Of a stretch of DNA of 64,000 bases, positions 24,460 to 34,019 are shown one piece after another. The notes beneath the pieces were generated by a model. That model was given only the letters and a program-made list of their open reading frames with translations, made no database searches and had not been told where the DNA came from. Position numbers and translations under genes: made by a program. This stretch comes from Polaromonas sp047303325. GTDB lineage: Bacteria > Pseudomonadota > Gammaproteobacteria > Burkholderiales > Burkholderiaceae_C. How positions within the stretch are numbered: position 1 is the first letter of the stretch; each line of letters opens with the position of its first letter. The stretch spans positions 186,001-250,000 of the forward strand of contig NZ_JBKBEX010000001.1 of NCBI RefSeq assembly GCF_047303325.1. Reading direction: 5' to 3'.

Positions 24460-27054
24460 TCAGTTTTTTGGAGGCCAGGAACCCTTCCAACCATCCGGCT
24501 TTCGGCGTGGATAATCTCTTGTGCTATCACCCTTTTCCCCACCACGATCCGTCTTTTTCCTATCTTGGCCAGCTTGATGCTTCCCCTCGGTTGACGGACG
24601 CGCACCAGAAGTGTGTTCTTTACCTCCAGCAGGAGCTAAAGGATCTTGCTGGTTCATGCACCAATCAATCACTGGCGAAAGAGCCGGCTCAATGTGGGGA
24701 TAAATAAACGTACCGACAGCCAATCCTCCAGCTCCTGCTGCAGCACCGCATGTAAAGGGGTTAGTCAGACATGCGTTTGTCAAGCTCGGAAGTGCAGCTG
24801 GCGCTGCTTGCACAATTTGAGCTAAGGCTGCGACGCTTGCAGCGACGGCGGTTCCCTCCGACTGCAATCCTTGCATATCACTAGTAGTTAGCGGGTTTCC
24901 CTCAACGTAACCAAACGTATTAATCCCGCCAGCCAGCCCGATAGGATCGCTTTGCATGTACCGCCCAATGCGTGGGTTGTACTCCCGATTCCAGTTCTGG
25001 AACAGCCCACTTTCGGCATCAAAGATTTGACCGGGCAGGCGCTGGTTAAAGCTGAAGGTTCCCAAGCTACTCGGATTCTGATCCGGTGCCGTCGCTCCAA
25101 AGGCTTCAGCCGAATCCCAGCGCCAGGCAATCGCTTCATCGCTCTGTCGAGTAATGATCCGCGGCGCACCGAGCTGGTCAGTTGAGACGTTGTACAGGGT
25201 AATTGCGATATTGCTGGCCGCAGCAGTTCCCTCCTGCTTAACTACGCCAACGGGACTTCCCAGATAGATCGTTTCATAGAGAGGGGTACCGTTGGCATCG
25301 TACTCACCAAGCAGTTTTCCTTCCTCGTCATAGACATAGTAGGTCGCACCCGTCGGCAGTAGCGCCGTCGGCCCTGTCTTGCCAACCCGCAGTTCCAGCG
25401 CGTTGTAGCTGTAGCTGACTGTGCCACCCGCATTCGTCATGGTCGCCAGCCGCCCCCGGTCGCTATAGGTATAGGTATTGGTTCCGTCGCTCGTGATATT
25501 GCCAGCCGTGTCATGCACCACGGTGGCAGTACCGCCCACATCCTGGGTCTGGGTCAGCTTATTGCTGGTGGCCGAGATGGTGTTGGGGTAGCTGGTGCCG
25601 CTAATCACCTTGGCCGTGCGGTTGCCCGTGGCGTCATAGCTGTACTGGATTGACGTGCCGCCCAGCGTAGCGCTGATCAGGCGGTTCAGGTTGTCATAGC
25701 CAAAGCTCTGATCCAGTGCCGGAACAGGTGTTCCATTGCCGACGTGCGTGTAGCCCGTGATGCGCCCAGCACTATCGCGAACGATGGTGCGGCGAATGCC
25801 GGTGCTTGTTGGGTCACCCAGGTTGTAAGCGCTGATCTGCCCGTTGGCGTCATAGCTGATCGCTTGAGTCTTAGTGCTGGCCCAGGTCCAGCCGGTCAAC
25901 TTGCTTTCGGCATTGGTGGTGATGGCCGAAATAAGCGGCAAGGTGGATCCTGTGTTGATGCCCACACCGTTGCTGTTCGGCGGATTGACCGTGATACCCG
26001 AAACCACACCCTGCGCGTCATAGCTGTAGTTGACCCGGGTTCCGCTTGGATAGGTAATCGCTGTGAGCTTGTCCAGCGCACTGCCGCTGTCACCCCAGAT
26101 ATAGCCAACGGTGAAAGTCCTCGCTCCCGTTGTCTGGATTTTGCCGGTCTTGCGGCCCATGCTGTCGTAGGTGTAGGTCACCTGGCCGCTGGCGTCTGTG
26201 ATCTTGGTCAGTTCGCCGATGGCGCCTGGGATCGGAGTGCTGCCGCCGTCGTATTCAAAAACGCTTCCTGTGCCCGTGGGATAGCTGATGGTTTTGATCC
26301 TGCCCCCGTTGTCATAGGTGTACTGGGTGAGCTTGCCGCGGGCGTCGGTCTTGGTGAGCAGGTTGCCTAGCGCGTCATAGGTGTACTGGCTGGCTCCCGT
26401 GTCCGGGCTGGTCTGTGCCGTGACATCGCCCAGGCCGTTGGGGTTGTAGGTAGTCGCCAGGTTGCGCGGGTCGGTGACCTGGGTCAGGCCGTCGGCGCTG
26501 TTGTAGGCAAAGCCGGTGGTGGTCGGTGTCGCGCTGCCGATATTCGCCGGCTGCTGGGTCTGGATGGGACGGCCCAGACTGTCGTAGTAGGTGTAGCTGG
26601 CCAGGCCGTTGGGGTCCAGCACGGTGGTGGGCCTGCCCATGGCGTCGTAGCCGTACTGCCAGGTCAGGGTGCCGTTATTGATGGCAACAATGATTGCAGC
26701 GGACGTTGAAGGGTTGTTATTCGTGTCGCCGGCATAGTCAGCGATCAGGATGTGGCTGCCCAGAGCCAGGGAGCTGGTGGCCAGCGTTGCCACACCACCG
26801 CTCAAGGCACTGCTGCCCACGGTGGTGCCGCCGTCCTTGAAGGTGACGGTACCCGTGGGGCTGGTTCCTGTGACGGTGGCGGTTAGTGTGATGTTTTGCC
26901 CGACTGGGGCCGCACCGACGCTGCTTGAAAGCGCCGTGGTCGTCGGGGTGGCGGCAACCACCAGGGCCGGCGCCATGGCGATGAGCAGCACCAGGCGGCT
27001 TAGCCATGCGGTGAAGGCCCGGCTAGGAGCTCTGGTGGGGCTAGGGCTGCTCAT
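24460..27054 (-). CDS. RHS/YD-repeat protein with core domain and variable toxin tip
   Basis: 864 residues from ATG 27054, which has GAGGAG 7 bases upstream; a TTG at 27099 overlapping the previous stop is the alternative. A signal peptide (LSRLVLLIAMAPALVVAA) is followed by a bacterial Ig-like domain (about 35-125; TVTFKDGGTTVGSSALSGG). Many YD repeats follow (YDAMGRPTTVLDPNG, YDSMGRKTG, YDNLNRLISATLGG). The RHS core is FNQRLPGQIFDAESGLFQNWNREYNPRIGRYMQSDPIGLAGG. The tip after SDMQG is about 135 residues and ends with a short basic domain containing GKHQAGQDRKKTDRGGEKGD. Such proteins deliver toxic tips into competing cells. The tip family was not identified. Confidence 0.85.
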   Translation of the reverse strand: MSSPSPTRAPSRAFTAWLSRLVLLIAMAPALVVAATPTTTALSSSVGAAPVGQNITLTATVTGTSPTGTVTFKDGGTTVGSSALSGGVATLATSSLALGSHILIADYAGDTNNNPSTSAAIIVAINNGTLTWQYGYDAMGRPTTVLDPNGLASYTYYDSLGRPIQTQQPANIGSATPTTTGFAYNSADGLTQVTDPRNLATTYNPNGLGDVTAQTSPDTGASQYTYDALGNLLTKTDARGKLTQYTYDNGGRIKTISYPTGTGSVFEYDGGSTPIPGAIGELTKITDASGQVTYTYDSMGRKTGKIQTTGARTFTVGYIWGDSGSALDKLTAITYPSGTRVNYSYDAQGVVSGITVNPPNSNGVGINTGSTLPLISAITTNAESKLTGWTWASTKTQAISYDANGQISAYNLGDPTSTGIRRTIVRDSAGRITGYTHVGNGTPVPALDQSFGYDNLNRLISATLGGTSIQYSYDATGNRTAKVISGTSYPNTISATSNKLTQTQDVGGTATVVHDTAGNITSDGTNTYTYSDRGRLATMTNAGGTVSYSYNALELRVGKTGPTALLPTGATYYVYDEEGKLLGEYDANGTPLYETIYLGSPVGVVKQEGTAAASNIAITLYNVSTDQLGAPRIITRQSDEAIAWRWDSAEAFGATAPDQNPSSLGTFSFNQRLPGQIFDAESGLFQNWNREYNPRIGRYMQSDPIGLAGGINTFGYVEGNPLTTSDMQGLQSEGTAVAASVAALAQIVQAAPAALPSLTNACLTNPFTCGAAAGAGGLAVGTFIYPHIEPALSPVIDWCMNQQDPLAPAGGKEHTSGARPSTEGKHQAGQDRKKTDRGGEKGDSTRDYPRRKPDGWKGSWPPKN

Positions 27055-27095
27055 GCGGACTCCTCGGTGGACAGTGCTTGTTGTTGTGGCGGTGT

Positions 27096-29576
27096 TCAAT
27101 TGCTCGCTCCCGTGACTTGTTGCACGCGATTCAGGGCGTCGTAGACGCGCGTGATATTTCTTTGCAGATTGCCCGAGGGGTCCTTGACCTGCTCGCCTGT
27201 CTTGTTGCCCGCGTTGTCCAGGGTGTAGGTGACGGAGTTGCCTTTGGCGTCGGTGACGCCGGTCAGCCGGTGGGCCGCGTCGTAGCTGTAACCCAGCGTG
27301 GTGCCATCGGGCAAGCTTGCGCCTGTCATCTGGCCTGCGTTGTCGTAGGTGTAGTTGGTCGTTCGTGCGGTGCCGCCTGGCGGGGTGACAGTCACGCTGC
27401 TGGTCCAGCCGCGAGGGGTGTATGTGGTGTCAGTGACCACACCTTTGGGGTCCACCATCTGGCGCACCCGCCCTGCCCTGTCATACAGCGTGAACTGCGT
27501 GACATGGCCAGCGGCGTTGGTGATGGTCTGCAGGTCGCCGGCCGTGTGGCCTGTCTCATTGGGCACCGCGCCGCCAAAACTGCTTGTCGGATAGTAGGCG
27601 TAGGTGCGAGCCACAACACCGTTGGGGGAAATTTCCGTAGCGACCAGACCCTGGGGGTTGTAGGTCCAGCTGGTGGTGCGGGCCAAGGCGGTGGCCGTAT
27701 CTGTCACCACCCTGGACAGCATATTGCCTGCGCCGTCGTAGCTATAGGCGATAGTCCGTCCCGGTTCGGTGACTAGCACTGGCAACCTCAACGTGGGGTG
27801 CCATTGGGTGCTGGTGGTCCTTGCTTCGGGCAGGGCGACGGCCTCGGTCGTCGTCAAAGGCAGCCGCCGGTTGATGTCCCAGGTGTACATAGTGGTGACC
27901 CCCAGGAAATCGATCTCCTGAGTGACAAATCCGTTGGCATCCTGCACCCGGCTGGCGGCGGAGCTGTTGCCGCTGCCACTGAGCTTGTCTGCGGCGGTGA
28001 CGGCAAGTTTGCCGGCAGCCGTGCCGTAGCTATAGGTGCGCGTGGTACCCAGGGAGTCGGTGACCGTGGTCCCCGCACCCGGCGACACCGGATAGCTTAC
28101 GTCGTACAGACCGGCATTGAGGGCGTAGCCGCTGCTGATGGCGCGGCCCTGGTTGTCGTATGCAATTGTGGCGAGCCGGCTGGCGTTTTCGTCGACGATA
28201 CCGGTCACCAACTGAGGAAAGCTGGTGCTTTCGTACAAATAGGTTTTGGTGACAGTGCCTGTATTGGCCGGGTACGCGACCGTGGTCAAGCGCGAGGTAA
28301 TGGCGGTGCCGTCATAGCCATAGCTGATGACCCGCCCGTCGGGTTGCGTCACACTGATCAACTGACTGGCGCCGTTGTAGGCGAAGCTCAAGGACCGGCC
28401 GAACTGATTGCTGACGCTTATCAGCAGCCCTGCCGCGGGAGCTATGCCGGCAGGTGTGTTTATCGTGCTGTAGATATATGTGGTAACCCAGCCATTGCGT
28501 TGGGTGACAGTCAGCAGCCTGCCCGCGCTGTCAAATTGCCATGCCGTGTCGTCGTCCGCCCGCTTGTAAAGCAGGCCCTGCGTATTGGCGACCAATGTAT
28601 CGGCGGAGTTCATCGACAGCCAGGTGCTGTTCGTGGCATTCCAGTCGAAAGCACGTACGCTGCCGTTCCCGAAGAGAATCCTGGCCGTGCTGCCGGCTGT
28701 TCCTGCCATACCGGTTTGCCTGAGGCTGGTCGCATGGTTATGTGACCAGGTCTGGCCAAGCCCCGCAGCGGCTATGCCGACACCCATCACCCGGCTGCTC
28801 CTGAAGCTTCTGACCAGGCTCAACGCGTCGGGGCCATCCCCTGCATGGTCGGTGTGTTCAAAAACCTTCTCTCCTGTGGCCGGGATGATGGGTCTGGCAG
28901 TTTGAAGCCCGTCAGGTTGGCAAGGGCAAGACCGACAGTTCCCAGGGTTCTCCGCCTCAGGCGGTACCAGAGTGGCGGCAACGCACTGCCCGTTACCGGA
29001 TCTGACCTGCGTCAGCAGGTCGCAGTCGGGGCGGGTGCACACGGATCCAGAGAGCGTCCAATTCTGGCCAGATGGGCAAGAGCTGCTGACGCAGGCAGTG
29101 CCATGCTGTGTACCAAAGGGAGAACAGGATTGAAAAATCACTCCGCCGCCCCAGTTCGATGAAAACGGCAAAGACGGAGGTCCGTAAATGCAGGTGTATT
29201 CCGTGGCGCTCGTAACCGATGAGCTGATGAAAGAAGATAAGGTGGCGTTGTAATTGATAAGGCCGGCAATACAAGCGCTGCTATGCGTCTCAAAGAGTAT
29301 GGTTTTACCCTTATTGGGGCCCTCCTGGAACGCTTGCCCATACACGGTGCGGGAAGCGATTGGAGTGGAAGTCGCAGGAATTGTCTCGGAATGGCCTATT
29401 GAAGATGCACCCAGAAGCGCAACGCCCATAAGCCAAGGCCACACGGAGCGAAATGACCAAACAAAGTATCCAGGTCGTGCGATTCCGGAAAGCAATGCGC
29501 TTCGACGCCACAACAATACCGATACGCAGACCGCACTGAACCCGCGGCTGATAAGCCGAATACATTGCTTGATCAT
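27096..29576 (-). CDS. RHS/YD-repeat protein, N-terminal partner
   Basis: 826 residues from ATG 29576; a GTG/ATG further upstream would only add an unlikely leader. A membrane or signal segment (about residues 40-58) precedes a Cys-rich region (CPSGQNWTLSGSVCTRPDCDLL). Then comes a DUF6531-like RHS start (GDGPDALSLVRSFRSSRVMG) and YD repeats (YDNQGRAISSGY, YDAAHRLTGVTDAKGN). It ends at YDALNRVQQVTGASN without a core or tip. It stops just before the second RHS gene. Together the two look like one shell split into two chains. The promoter should lie in 29577-29876. Confidence 0.82.
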   Translation of the reverse strand: MIKQCIRLISRGFSAVCVSVLLWRRSALLSGIARPGYFVWSFRSVWPWLMGVALLGASSIGHSETIPATSTPIASRTVYGQAFQEGPNKGKTILFETHSSACIAGLINYNATLSSFISSSVTSATEYTCIYGPPSLPFSSNWGGGVIFQSCSPFGTQHGTACVSSSCPSGQNWTLSGSVCTRPDCDLLTQVRSGNGQCVAATLVPPEAENPGNCRSCPCQPDGLQTARPIIPATGEKVFEHTDHAGDGPDALSLVRSFRSSRVMGVGIAAAGLGQTWSHNHATSLRQTGMAGTAGSTARILFGNGSVRAFDWNATNSTWLSMNSADTLVANTQGLLYKRADDDTAWQFDSAGRLLTVTQRNGWVTTYIYSTINTPAGIAPAAGLLISVSNQFGRSLSFAYNGASQLISVTQPDGRVISYGYDGTAITSRLTTVAYPANTGTVTKTYLYESTSFPQLVTGIVDENASRLATIAYDNQGRAISSGYALNAGLYDVSYPVSPGAGTTVTDSLGTTRTYSYGTAAGKLAVTAADKLSGSGNSSAASRVQDANGFVTQEIDFLGVTTMYTWDINRRLPLTTTEAVALPEARTTSTQWHPTLRLPVLVTEPGRTIAYSYDGAGNMLSRVVTDTATALARTTSWTYNPQGLVATEISPNGVVARTYAYYPTSSFGGAVPNETGHTAGDLQTITNAAGHVTQFTLYDRAGRVRQMVDPKGVVTDTTYTPRGWTSSVTVTPPGGTARTTNYTYDNAGQMTGASLPDGTTLGYSYDAAHRLTGVTDAKGNSVTYTLDNAGNKTGEQVKDPSGNLQRNITRVYDALNRVQQVTGASN

Positions 29577-29876
29577 GAAATCCCACCCCCTGTTTGTTTC
29601 GAGAGGGAGTGTTGATGCAAGGCCGTCGCCTGTCAACGTGGATCAGATGACCGTGAACGATTTACAACTGCAATTATTTACCTGAGTAAGTAAAAAGATT
29701 GGAATGCTTGCATCGCGGCTTTTCACCGCAACGGATAGTTCTCAATTGCTCTCGCGTTCAATCTGCTGAGATCGGTTCATCACGTCGCAAACCCAATCAC
29801 TCTTTCGCAGCTGGTGGTGCGGGTTCAATGGCCCACGCAGCATGGCGGCAAGCCCATCGGGTTTGCCGCCCCACCC
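29577..29876 (-). promoter_or_regulatory. 300-base gene-free leader of the RHS operon
   Basis: No gene is visible. It must hold the promoter for the two RHS genes. On the minus strand TTGCAG near 29672 could be a -35 element, but the -10 is weak, so I do not define a promoter precisely. The stretch is lower in GC than the neighbouring surface-protein genes. Confidence 0.35.
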
Positions 29877-32800
29877 TCAATACGCCGCCAGCACGTTCAA
29901 AAACCACCCGCGGCTGCGGTATGACAAATCGGTCAAGTCATCCGAGTACTTGGTGAAGTTGTAGCCCACGCCCACTTTGACGCCCTTGCCGAGGTGGCGG
30001 TACACAGCCAGCAGCGCACCGGCCTTCGCGTCCTGCGCTTCGGTGGCGCGCAGGTTGCGCAGCTCCACCATTGCGTCCCATTCCTTGACCAGGTGCAGGT
30101 CGGCGCGCAGGATCAAGAGGTCGGCGCGGCTGGAGAACCATTCGCCGCCGGCCACCGGTGATTTGAGCTCGCCGATGCGGAAGGCGTATTTGGCGCCTAC
30201 CGACAGCCAGGGCTTCACGTCGTAAATTGTGTCCACCGAGAACACCTGGCTGCGCTGCGCGTAGTCGGCGGCCTGGCCCGAAGGCGTGAGCTGGCCGGCG
30301 GTGGGCACGTTGTTCAAATTGGTGTACTTGAACAAGGTGTTCCAGCGGTCGTTGTCGACGGGGCGGTACGCGCTGCCGAGCACGAACTCGTGGTAGTTGC
30401 CGTCGACGAAGGCGCCCTGGCTGTTGCTGGAGCGCGAGACGTTGAGCTTGCCCAGCAAACGCCACGCCGGGTCCACCTGCAGGCCGACGGTGTTGCGCAT
30501 CAGCCAGGTGGTGCGTTCGCCCGAGATATTGCCCTTGTCGTGGCGCCACTCGATATTGCCGCCGTATTTGAGGCCGTCTTTTTTGTAGCCGACAGAGCCG
30601 CCGAGCGCGCGGCGCTTGAGGTCGCCGGCCAGCGGGTCGGACACGGTGCCGAACTCGACCTTGGCGCCAAAGTTCCAGCGGTCGTTGGGCGACCAGTCGG
30701 TGCCGAAGGCCTGGGTCAGGCTTTGCGGGCCCGCGCCGTTGACGGAGCGGCCTTCGCCGAAGACACGCAACTGGTCGGAGACGCGAGTGCTGGCACCCGA
30801 GACCAGCGTGCCCTGGCGGCCGCGCCAGGCGACGTCGGGGCTTTCGGTCTCTACGGTGTAGGCCAGGTAGGCATTGCTGCGGTCGGAGATGCGGTAGTCG
30901 GCGCCGAGCTTGCCGCCCGGGCCCATGCTGCCGCCGGAGGCCTCGCCGCTGAGCTTGACGCGCTCGCTGACCTGCCATGCGCCGCCCAGGCCCGCGCGGT
31001 TGTTGGGGTCGCGGGTGTCGTCGCGCTCCAGCGTGCCCTGCACGTAACCGTAGGCTTCCCAGTTTTCTTTTTCGCCGGGTTTACCGCCTTCGCGGTCGGG
31101 CCGGTAGTCGGCGCGCAGCTGCGCATCGGTGCGCGAGCCGGTTTGTGAGAGCAAGGTGCTGGCGTTGGGTGTGACCTTGGAACGGTCGTCGGCGCGCACA
31201 CCGGCCGCAACTTCCCATTCGCTGCTGAGCGTCTGGCGCACGGCGAGCTCGACGTTCTGGCTGTCCTGCAAATCGCCTTCGCGCCTGTCGGCCTTGAGCA
31301 GCACGCGTGTGCCAGCAACGATTTCCACGTCGGCCGAGGCCCCGGCCTGCTTGACGGCCTCGCCGCTGATGCCGATCTGCCCGGGAGCCGAGTAACCGCG
31401 GTCGCGGTTCTGCGCGTAAGCGGTGACCTTGCCCTTCATGCTGTCGGTCACCTCGGCCAGGTCCACTGCGGCTTCGAGGCGCTCGGCGCCGGCCGACTGG
31501 ATGGCACCGCTGCTCAGGGTGTTAAAGCCGAAGCCGCCGTCAATCGAGGTCTGCGCGCCGTTGCCCGGTCCTTTGGAGCGGGCCGCTTCAAACTTGAGCC
31601 AGGTGCCGGGCTTGTAGCGCAGCGTGCCGTCCACGCCTTTGAGCGTCTGGCTGGAGCCGGTTTCGCCCTGGTGGTAAGTGCTGGCGCCCAGCTGGAAGTG
31701 GTCGTTCAGCCATTGGCTTGCGCGCAGGCCGGTCGAGAGGTTGCTGATGGCGGTGACGCCGGGTGCAAACTCATACGTCGTGACGAGGTAGGTGGGCTGG
31801 CCGCCGACCGCCGAGGTCATGATCAGGCCCGCGCCGCCGCCGGTGGCGGACAGCGGCGACTGCAGCAGGATGCGGCCCTGCAGGTAGTTGATCTCGTAGT
31901 CCTGCGTGGGCGCGAGCTCGCGGCGCTCTATCACCATGCCGGAGTCCTTGTCGCGCACTTCTATCCACACACGCTCCGAGCCCTGGGTGATGTCCAGGTG
32001 GCGCAGGTAGTAAATGGAGCCGCCGGTGCCGCGAAACTCTTCGCGCGAAGCCAGGGTGCCCGGGTCGGCCGCGAAGGCGTCGATCTGCGTCTGCTTCTCG
32101 CCGTAGGCCGTGGCCTCTTCCGAGCGGTAGCGCAGCTGCGCACCGTAAAGGCCGCGCGAATACTGCATGAGCTCGGTGCCGCTCCAGGAGGTCTGGAAGT
32201 TACCCCACATGATGTGCGAGTCGCCTTTTTGCAGCTTGACAAAAAACTTGCCCTGCGTGGGCGCGTCGTCCACCGTGGTGCTGTCGTCGCCGTAGACCGG
32301 GTAGTACAGGTTGGGGTCTATGCTGCGCAGCAAGTACTTGGGGTCCTTGCTCGAGAAGTTGGAAAACAAATCTTCGATGGGGCCTTCGCGCGTGTCGGCC
32401 GAAGCCGTGAGCAGCCACTCGCCCTTGATCTTGCCCTTGAGGTAAAACGCGGCGCGGCCGTCAACGTAGACCTTGTCTTCATAGTGGCTCAGGTCGCCGG
32501 TCACCAGCTTGGCGGGGCCGGAGACATTGTTCTTGCCGACCGTCAAATCACCGAGCGCCAGGTAAAACCAGTCGTCGGATGCGATGTTGAGGTTGCGACG
32601 GAAGGTGCTGGCGCGACCATCGGCTTCCTTGAGCGTGACTTCCACCGACTGCGGGCCGGCCGGCATGATCTGCTTCATCGCGAACTTGCCTTGCGCGTCT
32701 ATGGGCAGCTCCAGGCCCAGGGCTTCTATGCGCTGGCCGGGTTTCAGGTTGCTGCCGTTGACGGTGATGGTGCCGCCCGTCACCGGGATGTTGCGCAGGG

Positions 32801-34019
32801 CCAGGCTGTTCTCGCCATAGCCGGTGAGGCGTTCGCGTTCGAGCTTGTCCTGGTCTTCATTGGCCGGCATGGCGCGCGCGAGCAGGTTCAGCTGCTTGAG
32901 GCTGGTTTCGTCAAAGCGGCCCTGCGCGTCGTACACGCGCAGCAGGTAGAACACCTGGCCGCCCGCGGTGTTGGCGGGCACCGTCCAGCGGGTCGCGCCC
33001 GTCCAGCTGACGGGCACGATCTCAAACGGCTGCTCCTGGGTTTTTTGCCCCGGGCGGAAGAGGCGCAGTTCGGCCTTTTTGATCCAGGGGATGTAGTTGG
33101 ACCAGGCGCGGAACTCCACGGCTTCGCCTTTGACGGCAGTGGAGGGCGTGGCCCAGGCATTCATCAGCGGCACGGCAGCCAGGCTGTCGTAGCGGACCTG
33201 GATGTCCGCCCGCTCGAGCGCGACGTCGGCGCAGCGCTGGCCGTCGGCTTCGTTGGGGATCTCGGTGGTGTTGATGGGCTCGCCGTCTATGGTGATGCGG
33301 AAAGGCACAGTCGACTGACCGACCGATTGCGGCGTGCAGGGTGCCAGCGGGGCGGGCACGGCCACAGGCGCCGCTGCCGGCACCGCGGGTTGGAACCACA
33401 CGCGCAGTTCAACACGGCGGTTGCGGGCCATGCCCTCGGGCGTCGCGTTGGAGGCCAGCGGCTTGTTTTCGCCCTCGCCCTGGATCGAATACGTGATCGA
33501 AGGGTTGTTCAGCAGCTGCTTGAGGTAAGCGGCCACGGCCAGCGCGCGCGCTTCAGACAGACCCTGGTTGTCCTTGAAGAGGCGTTTGGTGTCGGGCGCC
33601 AGGCGCTGGTTGTCGGTATGGCCGACCACGGCAATACGCATACCGGCAGCGGCCGCACCCTTGCTGCGGATTTCGGCGGCCAGCGATTCAATCGCGGCCT
33701 TGGCCGAAGGCGTGAGCTCGGCCTTGCCCGAGACAAACAGGCTGAGGCCCCCGGCTTCTTCGAGTGCCTTGTCGACGGAGGCAATCGCTTTGGGCGTCTG
33801 GGCCGCGCGGGCCTTCATGCCGGCCGCTTCTTCGCGTGTCACGCCGGAAGGCATGGGGTAAGCGATCTCGGGCTGCACTTCCGCCGGCGGCGGCACGCTG
33901 AACAGGTCGATGCGGCCGTTGTCGATTCGTTTGCCGCTGACTTCGGTCGCGGTCCAGGCCGATGACCCGGCGCAAAGCAGGCCGGCGGCGACGGCTATCG
34001 CATGTATACGGAAATTCAT
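29877..34019 (-). CDS. OmpA-domain outer-membrane beta-barrel protein, 1380 residues
   Basis: A signal peptide (HAIAVAAGLLCAGSSAWTA) is followed by an OmpA-like peptidoglycan-binding domain (about 90-215): FVSGKAELTPSAKAAIESLA, VVGHTDNQRLAP, LSEARALAVAAYL and MARNRRVELRVW. Ig-like strands follow (about 240-520), and from about 640 to the end a long series of amphipathic beta strands typical of an outer-membrane barrel. It ends in WFLNVLAAY, an aromatic C-terminus suited to BAM insertion. The start overlaps the stop of the giant DUF11 gene by 4 bases (34016-34019), so the two are made together. It probably anchors or exports that protein. Close named families were not recognised. Confidence 0.8.
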   Translation of the reverse strand: MNFRIHAIAVAAGLLCAGSSAWTATEVSGKRIDNGRIDLFSVPPPAEVQPEIAYPMPSGVTREEAAGMKARAAQTPKAIASVDKALEEAGGLSLFVSGKAELTPSAKAAIESLAAEIRSKGAAAAGMRIAVVGHTDNQRLAPDTKRLFKDNQGLSEARALAVAAYLKQLLNNPSITYSIQGEGENKPLASNATPEGMARNRRVELRVWFQPAVPAAAPVAVPAPLAPCTPQSVGQSTVPFRITIDGEPINTTEIPNEADGQRCADVALERADIQVRYDSLAAVPLMNAWATPSTAVKGEAVEFRAWSNYIPWIKKAELRLFRPGQKTQEQPFEIVPVSWTGATRWTVPANTAGGQVFYLLRVYDAQGRFDETSLKQLNLLARAMPANEDQDKLERERLTGYGENSLALRNIPVTGGTITVNGSNLKPGQRIEALGLELPIDAQGKFAMKQIMPAGPQSVEVTLKEADGRASTFRRNLNIASDDWFYLALGDLTVGKNNVSGPAKLVTGDLSHYEDKVYVDGRAAFYLKGKIKGEWLLTASADTREGPIEDLFSNFSSKDPKYLLRSIDPNLYYPVYGDDSTTVDDAPTQGKFFVKLQKGDSHIMWGNFQTSWSGTELMQYSRGLYGAQLRYRSEEATAYGEKQTQIDAFAADPGTLASREEFRGTGGSIYYLRHLDITQGSERVWIEVRDKDSGMVIERRELAPTQDYEINYLQGRILLQSPLSATGGGAGLIMTSAVGGQPTYLVTTYEFAPGVTAISNLSTGLRASQWLNDHFQLGASTYHQGETGSSQTLKGVDGTLRYKPGTWLKFEAARSKGPGNGAQTSIDGGFGFNTLSSGAIQSAGAERLEAAVDLAEVTDSMKGKVTAYAQNRDRGYSAPGQIGISGEAVKQAGASADVEIVAGTRVLLKADRREGDLQDSQNVELAVRQTLSSEWEVAAGVRADDRSKVTPNASTLLSQTGSRTDAQLRADYRPDREGGKPGEKENWEAYGYVQGTLERDDTRDPNNRAGLGGAWQVSERVKLSGEASGGSMGPGGKLGADYRISDRSNAYLAYTVETESPDVAWRGRQGTLVSGASTRVSDQLRVFGEGRSVNGAGPQSLTQAFGTDWSPNDRWNFGAKVEFGTVSDPLAGDLKRRALGGSVGYKKDGLKYGGNIEWRHDKGNISGERTTWLMRNTVGLQVDPAWRLLGKLNVSRSSNSQGAFVDGNYHEFVLGSAYRPVDNDRWNTLFKYTNLNNVPTAGQLTPSGQAADYAQRSQVFSVDTIYDVKPWLSVGAKYAFRIGELKSPVAGGEWFSSRADLLILRADLHLVKEWDAMVELRNLRATEAQDAKAGALLAVYRHLGKGVKVGVGYNFTKYSDDLTDLSYRSRGWFLNVLAAY

